The position numbers were made by a program, and so were the translations under genes. A stretch of DNA of 64,000 nucleotides from Salminus brasiliensis (Eukaryota > Chordata > Actinopteri > Characiformes > Bryconidae), in contig NC_132892.1 of NCBI RefSeq assembly GCF_030463535.1, forward strand, positions 33,906,109 through 33,970,108. The letters are read 5' to 3'. The notes below the pieces were generated by a model, which saw only the letters and a list, made by a program, of their open reading frames with translations, searched no databases and was not told the DNA's origin. Shown piece after piece: positions 22,124 through 33,681 of the stretch (the first letter of the stretch is position 1; each line of letters begins with the position of its first letter).

Positions 22124-23884
22124 TTATTTATATATTTTTTTGCATTACCCATTAACACACCAGTCTTGTCGCTGGTTAATGATCAATCAAGCCCTTGCTT
22201 ATCTGAAACAGGTGTGTCAGAGCAGTGCAGGTGGGGCCTCCAGAAGTGGCGTTGGGAAACACTAGGTGAGGAACACTCAACACTCAAGCAGAAGCATTAT
22301 ACAAAATATAAAATCTCATCAGATCTTATAAGGTCTGATCATTTTAGATCGGGTCATAATATCCAGTATTTCTCTATTTGAGACTATCTAGTCTGATCTC
22401 ATAGTGATTAGTTTGATCTTCTATATATTTCCACTAGATGTAAGTAAGACATTGCTTGTCTAAATTGTCTGAACATGCTGTTCACGTCTTTACCTGCTCC
22501 CCCATTCCCCACAACAAAATGAATGAGATGAAATATCATTTGAACATGCACTGTGGTGCAGCCTTAAGATCTTAAGATCTCTCCAGTCTTCATGCCGGTG
22601 GTGTTACTCCAGTTTGTCTTCCATAAACTTTCTTTAATTAGTGTTACTTTGGTGTACTTAGTGTGTATATATATATATATATATTGAATCTTGAATCTTG
22701 AAAAAAAAAACAGCAGATCCCACTATTGTGCTGCTCAGAGGCCTTCCCTGCTTTTCCCCTCTTAAACCTGGGGGAACCAACGTTTTGACAATCACATATG
22801 CAAAAGTTCTGCTACCCCTGTTCAAAAGACGTGTAAAGAAATGAACAGATTCCTTTGGAGGGACTTTTTTTATCTTACACATTTAAACATAATTTCTGTT
22901 TATTTACTGAATTGATCAGGTTGGAAAATTACTATTTATTTAATTAATATTATTTTAATAGATTGAAAATGTGGCATGTGTAAAATTAATGCCACAAATT
23001 ATATTAAGCGAATAAACAGTAATTGAAATATGTCTTAGTCTAGAAAGACACTTTACACTGTATTCAAATACACATATTAATCATCATGGGGTGCCCAAAC
23101 ATTTGCATATAGCGCATTATAGCGCTATATGAAACTGAAACTGATTTTATGGCATGTAGCAGAAATGACATGCTCCTCAAAAATGACCAACATGTTCAAC
23201 ATACCGTGTGCCACACATACGTTAGGCCTTAGGTCGCCTTACCCTGGTACCCTTTCGTTTTCGTGTGCAGTCACAGTTTATGATCGCAATAGATATTTTA
23301 ATAAGCCCTGAGGGAAATGTCCAGACACTGCATATTACAGGAATGCCTCCATCTGAGCGAGCGCCTAGGATTTCCTGGAAAGCCTGAGACCACTGGCACA
23401 CTGCTGTAATCTGTAACATGTGCAGTAGTTGATAATATGTATTTAAATATTGCTAAATTAAGTCAGATTATGTTGAACATATTGTCTCCTGTGTGTTTAT
23501 TGCTTATATATTATGCTATATTAAGATTATATTATATATATGATATCATACACAAGGCCATGTATATTTGCTGTAAACTGATAACGGTGACCTTTGGTTC
23601 ACAGCAGTAAGGAAGATATCAAGCAGACCTAAAACAGAGCTGGAACACAAAGGGAAATACACATTCGGCAGTGATACTGGGTAAATATGATATTTTAATA
23701 AAAGTAAAATATCATAAAATGCTGACCTGTATGACGTTGTGTAAATATAATAATGCACCACCTTCACGCTGTAGAGGCTGTTGAGGTGCGATCAGAGAAA
23801 TCTGCAGCTAAATTAGCAAAAGCTATAGAAGTTGTTTACTCGTGTTGCTGTGATAGGCTGAATACCTTCCCTCCGTGACCGACA
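22045..23884. other. Intergenic region upstream of the NLR gene
   Basis: (AT)n at about 22085-22120 and 22665-22684. Fragments such as GGTGCCCAAACATTTGCATA (about 23090) look like ends of other DNA transposons. The 100 bp before 23885 would hold the NLR promoter, but I see no clear TATA box. Confidence 0.5.
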
Positions 23885-26800
23885 ATGGAGTTTGTGTTTG
23901 AACTGCTGGCTGCTCTGCTGATCGTTCTGTCCACCTGGTTCCTAAGTATGACCTTTCAAACCCGGCTCATTGCAGGTAATATTGTTTATGAGCTACTTTG
24001 CTACAGCATGCCAGTTTTATCAACCTATTACTGCATATTTTAACAGTGAGTTCTTACTATTTTGAGGACACCCTATGACAATCTTTGTCTTTTTTTATAT
24101 ATTTAAACATCTGGATGTTATAAGAGATGGAGGAAATATGTGAGGAAAACCTTTGCACACCCTATGCTCTGATAGTTGGTATGTCTCCCCTTGGATGAAA
24201 TAATTTACCAGGCTCTGACATCAACTGGGAGAGAGTGTTTCCCACTCCTCCATGCAGAAATCTTTCAGCTGTGGGACGTTTCAGCTTTAGCTTTTAGACA
24301 GATGGCCTCCCATATCCCTCAAGCTCCCTCTGAGACAGTAAAGAAGTCCTAGGTGATTCTATATGTTGGAGAGATCTCCAGGCCCTACTGCAGGAAAGCA
24401 GCTTCAAACCATAACATGTCCACCTCCATGCTAAACAGCAGAGTTCTTGTGCTCGAATGCTGTGTCTGGTTTACCCCATATGTGTCTCTGTGTCCAAATA
24501 ATTCAGCTTTCGATTAATCTGGCCAAAGCACATTCTTCCAGATGTCCTGGTCTTGTTCTAGGTCTTCTCTTGCTTTGAGGTTCGAATGTCCAGATGTTTA
24601 AATACACTAAAAATACTAAGTATTAATAAAATTAACTTCTGCTGCCTTTTGGATGCTACCACAGCCCAGACTCCATCCATCCAGTCCACCATCGTAGCCC
24701 AGACTCCATCCATCCAATCCACCGCCACAGATGAGACTCCCTGGGTTCAGTCCTCCACCACAGCCCAGACTCCATCCATCCAGTCCACCGCCACAGCCCA
24801 GACACCATCCATCCAGTCCACCGCCACAGCCCAGACTCCATCCATCCAGTCCACCGCCACAGCCCAGACTCCATCCATCCAGTCCACCGCCACAGCCCAG
24901 ACTCCATCCATCCAGTCCTCCGCCACAGCCCAGACTCCATCCATCCAGTCCTCCGCCACAGCCCAGACTCCATCCATCCAGTCCACCGCCACAGCCCAGA
25001 CTCCATCCATCCAGTTCACCGCCACAGCCCAGGCTCCATCCATCCAGTTCACCGCCACAGCCCAGGCTCCATCCATCCAGTCCTCCACTATAGCCCAGAC
25101 CCCATCCATCCAGTCCACCGCCACAGCCCAGACCCCATCCATCCAGTCCACCGCCACAGCCCAGACCCCATCCATCCATTCCACCGCCACAGCCCAGACC
25201 CCATCCATCCAGTCCACCGCCACAGCCCAGACCCCATCCATCCATTCCACCGCCACAGCCCAGACTCCATCCATCCAGTCCTCCGCCACAGCCCAGACTC
25301 CATCCATCCAGTCCACCGCCACAGCCCAGACTCCATCCATCCAGTTCACCGCCACAGCCCAGGCTCCATCCATCCAGTCCTCCATCGTAGCCCAGACTCC
25401 ATCCATCCAATCAACCGCCACAGATGAGACTCCCTGGATTCAGTCCTCCACCACAGCCCAGACTCCATCCATCCAGTCCACCGCCACAGCCCAGACCCCA
25501 TCCATCCAGTCCACCGTTACAGCCCAGACTCCATCCATCCAATCAACCGCCACAGATGAGACTCCCTGGATTCAGTCCTCCACCACAGCCCAGACTCCAT
25601 CCATCCAGTCAACCATTACAGCTCAGACTGGAGGAAGCATCAATGCTCCTGCACTGCACCACAATGTCATACATGGCCCTGTCAGTATTGAAATTTGCTC
25701 AAAACACAAAGATGATTGTAAGTATGACTTTATCATTAAATGTTTTCTGTTAATAATAAACAATTTATTAACATGATAAAGATCTATTATTACCAGAAGA
25801 AATAAATATATCATTATTATTTTTTTTTTTAAAGATTATCCAGATGGAAGAAAACATTCTAATGGTAATGACAACGTTTTCACTCTATAAATGCTAATCC
25901 ACTATTACCTGGATAACAATGATAACCTTAACCTCACCCTTAAATTAACCCTAAATCCTAATCCTAAACTTGACCAAAATCTCAGGGTTAAGATTAGGTT
26001 TAGGGATTATATTCATCTTACAGTTCAGTTGCATTTAATTGAATATTAACTGAATGAGGTGAGGATCTACGAGGCATCCTAGTAAGGTGATACCACTATT
26101 TTCACAATCTCCTGAGTGGTGCAACTGTCTAACTGCCTCATGCTAACCCTTACCCTTCCAGCTTGGTGGCAATGTGTGACGAGGCAGAGACTTAGCAAGT
26201 AAAATTAGCTTGGAGAAAATTGGGGGAAAAAAATATGTTAATGCTGCAAAACTGTTATTAGTAATTATCACTGACACACCAAAAAGCACTTCCCGCACAT
26301 TCTTCACCACATAGCAACCATAATGTCTGGATTTTGCTTTTCCACATATTTCCAAACAGCCACAAGTCCTCAATGGATTTCCACTTAACGAACTGTGCGA
26401 CCTCTTACATGGTCTTGTTTTGCCGAGCCTCCTTTAGGTGATCACACAGGATAAACCCATCGAAAATACTTGCTAAACATCGATGTAGGACATACAGTAT
26501 ATGCCTGCCAGCTGTTCTTACTGACTGCTGCTCTGTTTTCTCAGTTTCAGATACGGCCGATTTGCGCCACATCTGTGTGAAGCTCAAGTCTTCTTTCATA
26601 GAGAAATTTGGCATGATCGACAGCACAGCAATAGAAGGAAAGCAGACACCCCTTGAGGACGTTTATACAGAGCTTTACATCACTGAAGGTGAGAGCGATT
26701 TGGTCAACAATGAACATGAAATATGGCAAATCGAGAGAGCGTCTCGAGTACAGGCATCACACGACGCTTCAATCGCCTGCGATGATATCCTCACACCCTC

Positions 26801-29800
26801 AGAAAGGAGCAAGAAATGTAGGATCGTCCTGACCAAAGGGATCGCTGGTATTGGAAAATCGGTTTCTGTGCAGAGGTTCGTCCTCAACTGGGCGCAGTGT
26901 AAAGCCAAAAAGGATGTGGATCTCGTGTTGTACATGCCCTTCAGAGAGCTTAATTTGTACAAGGGTCAGTGGAGTCTTCAAAAGCTTCTTTGGAACTTCC
27001 ATCCTGAGCTAGAGGACGTAAAAGCTTCTCCCAACGTGATTTTTAGCAGCAGAATTGTGCTGATATTGGACGGCTTGGATGAGAGCAGACTGCCTTTGGC
27101 TTTTGAAAGCAACCAGCTGTTGTCAGATGTGACAAAACAGACATCCCTTGATGTTCTGATAACAAACATTCTAAAGGGGAACCTACTGAGTTCAGCTCAG
27201 GTCTGGGTGACTTCGCGACCAGAGGCTTCGCTGAAAATCTCCAGATACACTGACCGTGTAACGGAAATAAGAGGCTTCACCGATCAGCAGAAACTTGAGT
27301 ACTTCAGAAAGCAGATTAAGGACGAGACTCTGGCCAATGCAATCATCTCCCACGTTAAGATGTCTCGGAGCCTCCACATTATGTGTCACATACCAGTGTT
27401 CTGTTTGATCCTGGTATCTGTGCTCCAGTCCGTGCCAGCTGAAGATACCGAAATACCGAAAACGTTGACCGAAATGTACATACACTTCTTGATCATTCAA
27501 ACACGCTTGGACAGCAGTAAACATGGAGAAAACCTCCTAATGAATCCTGTAGTGATTTTAGAGTTCAATAAAACCTTAATTCTCAAGCTTGCCAAGCTGG
27601 CTTTTGAGGAACTGATGAAAGGCAACTTGATCTTCTCTGAGAAAGAGCTGAGAGATTTCAACAGTGATCTTAGCAAAGTCTTGATGAGCACGGGACTGTG
27701 TACTGCCATCTTCAAGAGGAGGCGTGGCATCTACAGAGAGAAGTTCTACAGCTTTATTCACATGAGCTTTCAAGAATTTCTCGCAGCTCTTCATGTATTT
27801 CTAGCTTGTGTAAAGAAGGACAGAAGAACACTGGAGATATTTTTAGGAAGTGGCACGGAGCGGGAGAACATGTCCCTGCAGGATCTGCTAAAGAAAACCG
27901 TGGATAAAGCACTCCTCAACGCTCATGGTTCTCTAGATCTTTTCCTCCGTTTCCTCCTTGGCATCTCTCTGGAAGCCAATCAGGACCTCCTGCAGGCCTT
28001 GCTCTTGCACAGAGAGGACAGCGCTGAGGTTATCGAGAGCACCTGCAAGTACATTAAAGGCATTAGGAGGAAGGACATCTCCCCAGAAAGATGCATCAAC
28101 CTGTTCCTTTGCTTACTCGAGATGAATGACAACACACTGCATTTGGAGATCCAAGAGTACCTGCAGTCAGAAAAGCGATCCACCAGAGAGCTCTCGCCGG
28201 CTCAGTGCTCTGCGCTGGCGTACGTGCTGTTGATGTCGGAGGAAGTGCTGGACGAGTTTGACCTGAAGAAATACATCACGTCAGTGGAAGGTCGGAGAAG
28301 ACTGGTACCGGCTGTGAAGTGCTGCAGAAAGGCACTGTAAGCAAACATTATTAAAAAGTCTAGAATTGCTCTATATACAGTGTCCCCAAAAGTATTTGGA
28401 CACATGTATGGGAAAGTGTGGAACGGAATTCCAACCAGACTGCACTAAGCACAAAGGTGGGAATGGAAGGAAAGGAACTGCTCAAGCCATATTTTCGTAC
28501 ATACCAACCACTCTTTTGAAAGGCAAAAATATATCATTATAATTATATAATAATAATAATAATAATAGTAATAATAATAAAAATTCAACTATATTCAATA
28601 TGAACCTTATAAGAACCACTTTCTTTCTTTCTTTCAGTTAGTGACCACTTTTGAGGCCCACCTCCCTTATAGCTCCTCTAGATAGATGTACAGTCACTGA
28701 CTGTAGCCCATTTGTTGCTGCGCTTATCTGCTGCATTTGTGAGCCTCATTGGGCAGTTTCTACATTGTATTTGGGTGGTAGATCCAGACATTGGTTGAGA
28801 TGGTACTGTTCATGGTGTAGCGCTGCTACAGGTTTATCAAGCAAGGATTTGATGGCAATGGTCAAAAGCCGATCCGCACAAAGAGTCCTTCCAGCTTCAA
28901 GTACGGCTCGGCTCGACCTGCCATCCTTTAAGATCCACGGAAGACGAGCGTCCAGACGTTTTACTGTCCTGCACCGAAGTTTTTACTTCCCCTGGGTGTC
29001 CGAACAACGCTCACTGTCCTCAAACCCAGACTGAAGACTCTCCTCATCTGAGAGTACTCAGGCGAAGAGAAGAGTACTATGGTCTCCATATTGACTTGTG
29101 TTTAGTAGAGTCTAAGAGGTATCTTTAAATTATTAGTCTATTTAAACTAGCTGAGGTTTTTCTTGAGTAAATAGCAAAGCACTTTTGTAAGTCGCTCAGG
29201 AGAAGAGATGCCTTACATTTAAATGCCCTTAATGTAAATGTACATTTTATACACATCAGTGTCAATGCTGGCTGTCTCTGACTTTACACCAGCAAAATGA
29301 ACCGACATGCTTATATGTGTATATGTATGACGTATTTCAGGCTCGCAGACTGTGAACTTTCCGAGAAGTCCATTGACAGTGTGGCCTTGGCACTACAGCT
29401 GGCCAACTCGCACCTGAGAGAGTTGGATATGAGTTACAATGATGCAAATGCATCATTCAGCACAGAAAATAAGCGTAACGTAGGGGTCAGCCTGCTTTCG
29501 GATGGTTTAAAGAGTCCAAACTGCAAACTGGAAACTTTGAGGTTAAGTCTTCTCCTTTATACTTATTTATACAAAAACATGCAAATTTCTCTTTTTTTCT
29601 TAATATTTGTGTTGCTAATAATTTGTCAATGTCTAACTATGGACAAAAAGAGCAACCCTTTAACCTAATTCCAATTTGTAAATAATTATATCAGGCTGGT
29701 GAGATGCAATCTCAACCAAGAAAGCTGCAAAGCTTTGACTGAGGCTCTAAGCTTGAAATGGACCTGCCTGAGAGAGCTGGACCTTAGTACCAATGACCTG

Positions 29801-32252
29801 CAGGATTCTGGAGTGGAGCAGCTCTTGAAAGGACTGAAGAGTCCACACTGTAAACTGGAGAAACTCAGGTCAGAATCCGTTGGAACAGTTTTACTCAGTT
29901 AGCGGCAGCATTTATAAAGGTTGAGTAATTGTTGGTGTTTCAGACTTATTGGATGCCATCTTACTGAAGTCAGCGGTGAGACACTGGCCCTAGCTCTCAG
30001 CTCAGACTCAACACTGAGGGAGCTGAATCTGAGTGACAACGACCTGCAGGATTCAGGTGTGAAGCTACTCTCAGTGGGACTGGGAAGTCCACTCTGCAAA
30101 CTGGAGATACTGAAGTAAATATACTGACTTTCACCTTTCTCTCGAAGAATACAGTGTGTGCATGTGGTTCCTAAACAAGCCCTGTTCTCTCTGCAGGTTG
30201 TCGGGTTGTATGATCACAGAGGATGGCTGTTGTTCTCTGGCTTCAGCTCTGAGCTCGAATCAGTCTCAACTGAAAGACCTGGATCTAAGCTATAATCATC
30301 CAGGAGAATCTGGAATGAAGCTGCTGTTGAGCTGTAAGCTGAAGACACTGAAGTGGGTATACTGTAATTCTTATGACGGTGTTCATAGGCACTCTTAGAC
30401 TGTAGGCTTTTGGCTGTTGAGTTGTGTGTGGTAGGAGAAGGTAACTCTGCATGAGTACCAAAAAGAGAGTGGGCATATTTGGCTTCTGCTTTTTATCCCA
30501 TCCATGCAGTAAAAACACACACAGTGGGGCTCAAGGCCCTAACAGTGGCAGCTTGGCGAGCCCGGGTATCGAACCCACAACCCTGTCATCAAGAGCCCGG
30601 AGCTCTAACTGCCGAGCCACCACTGGCACCACAGCATTTAGCAGATGCTCTTCTCCAGAGCGACTTACAAAAGTGCTTCGCTGTTCACTCAGAAAATCAC
30701 AAAAGTCAATATGGAGACCATAATACTCTGCACTTCGCCCAAGTCCTCTCAGAAGAGGAGGGTCTTCAGTCTGGGTTTGAGGACAGCGAGCGTTGGACTC
30801 TGCTGTTTGGACACCGATGGGAAGTTCGTTCCACCACTTCGGTGCAGGACAGTAAAAAGTCTGGACGCTCGTCTTCCATAAAGAATCCTTAAAGGATGGC
30901 GGGTCGAGCAGAGCCGTACTTGAAGCTGGAAGGGCTCTTGGTACAGATCGGCTTTTTACCACTGACATTATTTCCAACCGGCAGACGTAAAGCACATATA
31001 TTAGGCTGTGGATTATAAAGTGGACTGAAAACTGTTCGATTTTTGCATCTTAACAAAAGAAATGTATCATATAACATAACATAAACTGCGAAATGTAATT
31101 GTAGCACACTACAAATAGTTTCTTTCACAATTTCATAGTCATTTATTACATAACACAAATATGCCCCAACTACCTAAGACATCTCCTCAAAGTGGAGGTC
31201 AAATTCCATATACACTCCATAACTTTGGGGAAATCGTGACATTGGATAAAAAAATTACACAAGAAATTATTAGACATTAGATAATTAGACAATAAATCAC
31301 TGCGCTTCTCCTTTTTAAATTGTTAAATTGTTGACTGCTTTCATACATGCATTGGTGAGAACCTGTTTGTTATTATTATGGCCAAAGTATTGCTACAACT
31401 TTTGTATTTAGTAGCGTCTAAGCTTAGATGAATCATTTGGATCCTAGCTGTTAGAAACTAGCTAAGGGTATTTTCTGAGTAAACAGTGAAGCACTTTTGT
31501 AAGTCGCCCTGGATAAGATGTAAATGTAACATTGTTTCCCATAGCAATCCTCTTATCATTGTGTATTTCTTATTGTATATGTAGCACAGACCATGGAGGA
31601 CAGGGCCGGATCAAACCAGGCCTTGCTAAATGTAAGTTCTGAGGAAATTACAATCCTACAGTACCTTCCAATGTACAGTTGTATAGTTAACCCACATCTA
31701 ATTGGCCTCCCATCCTCAGATGCCTGTGAGCTCACACTGGATCCGAACACGACAAACACCAACCTCACTCTGTCTGAAGACAACAGGAGGGTCATACAGC
31801 AAAGACAGAGGACGGAGTATCCCAAACACAGAGAGAGATTCGAGTTCTGTAAGCAAGTCCTGTGCAAGGAGCCGCTGTTCGGACGCCACTACTGGGAGGC
31901 CAAGTGGCATAAGAAAATGATCACTGGTCTGACCTATAAAGAGATCAGCAGGAAAGGACAAGGGGATGACTGCAGTCTGGGGTTTAATGACAAATCCTGG
32001 AGCCTGGAAATTGACAAACTTTGCCAAAGCGTTTGCCACAAGAGTAAGAGCACGGTGAAGGGCGGCTCCACCTCCACCCGGGTGGGAGTGTATCTTGACT
32101 GGCCAGCTGGCACTCTGTCCTTCTACAGCGTCTCCGAACGACGCAAACTGACCCACATACACACGTTCCAGTCCAGGTTCACTGCGCCCCTCTATGCAGG
32201 CTTCAAGCTTGACGTGCCGCAGTCATCAGTTTCACTGTGCAGCGTGGATTAG
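23885..32252 (+). CDS. Fish NLR receptor: hydrophobic N-terminus, 11-aa repeat stalk, FISNA-NACHT-LRR-B30.2
   Basis: Predicted exons: 23885-23975, 24665-25717, 25835-25864, 26545-28336, 29341-29541, 29695-29868, 29944-30114, 30197-30352, 31585-31631 and 31720-32252. Every junction is GT-AG with matching phase, giving 1415 residues and no stop. Residues 1-30 are a hydrophobic segment with Glu before and Arg after it. Residues about 31-350 are about 29-30 copies of an 11-residue Thr/Ala/Gln/Pro/Ser repeat. FISNA begins near residue 396 ([15 protein letters not shown]). NACHT has Walker A GIAGIGKS at 490-497 and Walker B ILDGLDE at 565-571. Four leucine-rich-repeat exons (about 989-1222) and a linker exon ([11 protein letters not shown]) lead to PRY-SPRY/B30.2 (about 1239-1415; [20 protein letters not shown]). 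NLRs are cytosolic innate sensors, and the B30.2 module is a fish addition. FISNA through B30.2 is certain. Joining exons 1-3 rests on phase and splice sites, and an alternative start is ATG 24586 in the same frame as the repeats. The first three introns are phase 1. Confidence 0.85.
24130..24585 (-). mobile_element. Decayed Tc1/mariner-like transposase fragment
   Basis: On the - strand, broken frames give pieces like [25 protein letters not shown] and [14 protein letters not shown]. These follow the order of the central catalytic region of Tc1-like transposases. Stops and shifts are frequent. It lies in intron 1 of the NLR model. Confidence 0.45.
24665..25640 (+). repeat. 33-bp coding minisatellite in the NLR gene
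   Basis: About 29-30 in-register copies of a 33-bp unit encoding [11 protein letters not shown]. Variant units encode [16 protein letters not shown]..., ...I-H-S and ...A-P-S-I-Q-F. A larger block (the D-E-T-P-W unit followed by S-T-T-A-Q units) recurs near the start and twice near the end, so multi-unit duplications have occurred. Because 33 is a multiple of 3, other frames on both strands are open too. Confidence 0.95.
28830..29235 (-). mobile_element. Dispersed repeat family C, reverse, in an NLR intron
   Basis: Reverse complement of the 20030-20430 element: TTCCAGCTTCAAGTACGGCT, CCTCAAACCCAGACTGAAGA, GTACTATGGTCTCCATATTG, and GCACTTTTGTAAGTCGCTC at the end. It lies between the NACHT exon and the first LRR exon. 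Confidence 0.75.
30510..30635 (-). mobile_element. tRNA-derived SINE fragment
   Basis: Reverse complement reads GGTGGCTCGGCAGTTAGAGC with an A-box-like TGGCTCGGCAG, then GGGTTGTGGGTTCGATACCC with a B-box-like GGTTCGATACC. Same element as 37815-38160 and 55965-56230. In the intron before the last two exons of the NLR gene. Confidence 0.65.
30640..30965 (+). mobile_element. Dispersed repeat family C, direct, in an NLR intron
   Basis: AGCAGATGCTCTTCTCCAGA, GCGACTTACAAAAGTGCTTC, CAATATGGAGACCATAATAC, then GAGCCGTACTTGAAGCTGG. Opposite in orientation to the copy at 28830-29235. A remnant of only its tail is at 31405-31525. Confidence 0.75.
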
Positions 32253-32559
32253 CTCCTACTCTGCATTTTAACACCTGTATCAAATCAGAACAGTGCAGGA
32301 ATTATAAATAACAACAATGTGATCATATAATATTCCACAGCACAGCATTACATCCTTTAGTCTCTTGCTTTTTTTTAATCCTTTTCATTTATCAAGGTCA
32401 TTTCACTACAATACGCAGCATGCATTGCACAAATATGTCAATGAACTAAATATGACTGGCCATGAAAGTGAAGACCAACTCTTATATATGCTTATATATG
32501 TGTTTGTCATGGTTTTTTCCTGAATTTTTGTAAGAAGCCAATAAATTAGGCTTACATCT

Positions 32560-32606
<47 letters not shown>

Positions 32607-32767
32607 CAGGATAAATAAATTAATAAATAAATAATATATATATATATATATATATAATAACACATAGTACACCTGCTAACATTTTTTTCTGCATTTTTGC
32701 AAGGAGCCAATAAATTAGGCTAATATCTAGCTTGCATTTTTATGTAATCACATTTGCACTGTCCCTG

Positions 32768-32813
<46 letters not shown>

Positions 32814-33083
32814 CAAGTACAATTTTAAAAAACTACTGAAAGCCCAGTAATGCTATATCCATGTCCTTCATGTTCATAACAAATAACTTCCAACCACTAT
32901 AATAAAAATAAACAAACAATCTAGGTTAGTCTTTTTAAAGCATGTTGTAACATCATAAAACCAACTTGAGTTATTTTAAAGAACAAAAATGGGGGGAAAG
33001 AATCAGTGGTAAATCATTCATGCAATTTTGTATATATTATAAACAATAACGATATTTTTACAATATATATTTAATCATTTTTA

Positions 33084-33114
<31 letters not shown>

Positions 33115-33230
33115 TTATTTATTTATTTATGTATTTATTTATTTATTTTTTCTTTGCTTGTATTTTACTGACTGCTTGATTTGGCTTATACTTCATTATC
33201 TTGGACAGTCTTGGACAGTATTTACCCATG
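32253..33230. other. 3' flank of the NLR gene, AT-rich
   Basis: AATAAA at 32540-32545 is a plausible polyadenylation signal for the NLR gene. The surrounding 30 bp (GCCAATAAATTAGGCT) recur at about 32707. (AT)n at 32561-32600 and 32635-32657, (AAT)n at 32768-32812, (TTA)n and (ATTT)n at 33085-33150. Confidence 0.6.
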
Positions 33231-33469
33231 GCCAGTAATAACACCTCCACTGTTGGCCAGAGGGAGGCGCTTTTGCTCGTTTACCTTCCGCCACCTCCGT
33301 CATTTCCCTCTAGAAGAAGAAGTGGAGCAGACAGGCTGTCTGCGCTGCTTCTGCTGGAGAAGAAAGAAGGCCTCAGCCTGTGTGTTTGCAGAGCTGGGGG
33401 AAGGTGGAGGATTACAGGGAGGTGCTGGTGAGGTGGGTCCAGGCTTGCTCTGCTGCAGCTCTGTTTGCA

Positions 33470-33640
33470 TCTCCTCCTCCTCCTCCATCTCCTCTTTCAT
33501 CTCCTCCTCCTCTTCCTTCATCTCCTCCTACTCCTCCTCCTCCTTCATCTCATCCTACTCCATCTCCTCCTCCTCTTCCATCTCCTCCTACATCTCCTCC
33601 TCCTCTTCCTTCATCTCCTTCTCCTCCTCAGCTCAGTCCC
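33470..33640 (+). repeat. Polypyrimidine (TCC/CTT)n tract before zinc-finger gene 4
   Basis: About 170 bp of almost pure pyrimidine on the + strand with CTCCTCCTC and TCATCTCC motifs. It ends in CCCTTTGCTTCTGCAG at about 33636-33652, a plausible 3' splice site for a 5' UTR intron. Confidence 0.8.
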
Positions 33641-33681
33641 TTTGCTTCTGCAGGCCTCAGGAGGAGAGTGAAGCTCTGAGG

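Noticed and set aside
24616-25421. Long - strand open frames (264 and 224 codons, W/G/D-rich)
   Set aside because: They are shadows of the 33-bp coding repeat, whose length is a multiple of 3; no splice context on that strand.
31593-31719. ATG at 31593 as the start of a separate B30.2 protein
   Set aside because: That frame reads through an intron. Splicing 31631 to 31720 gives the canonical [12 protein letters not shown] junction of fish NLRs and keeps phase with the LRR exons.
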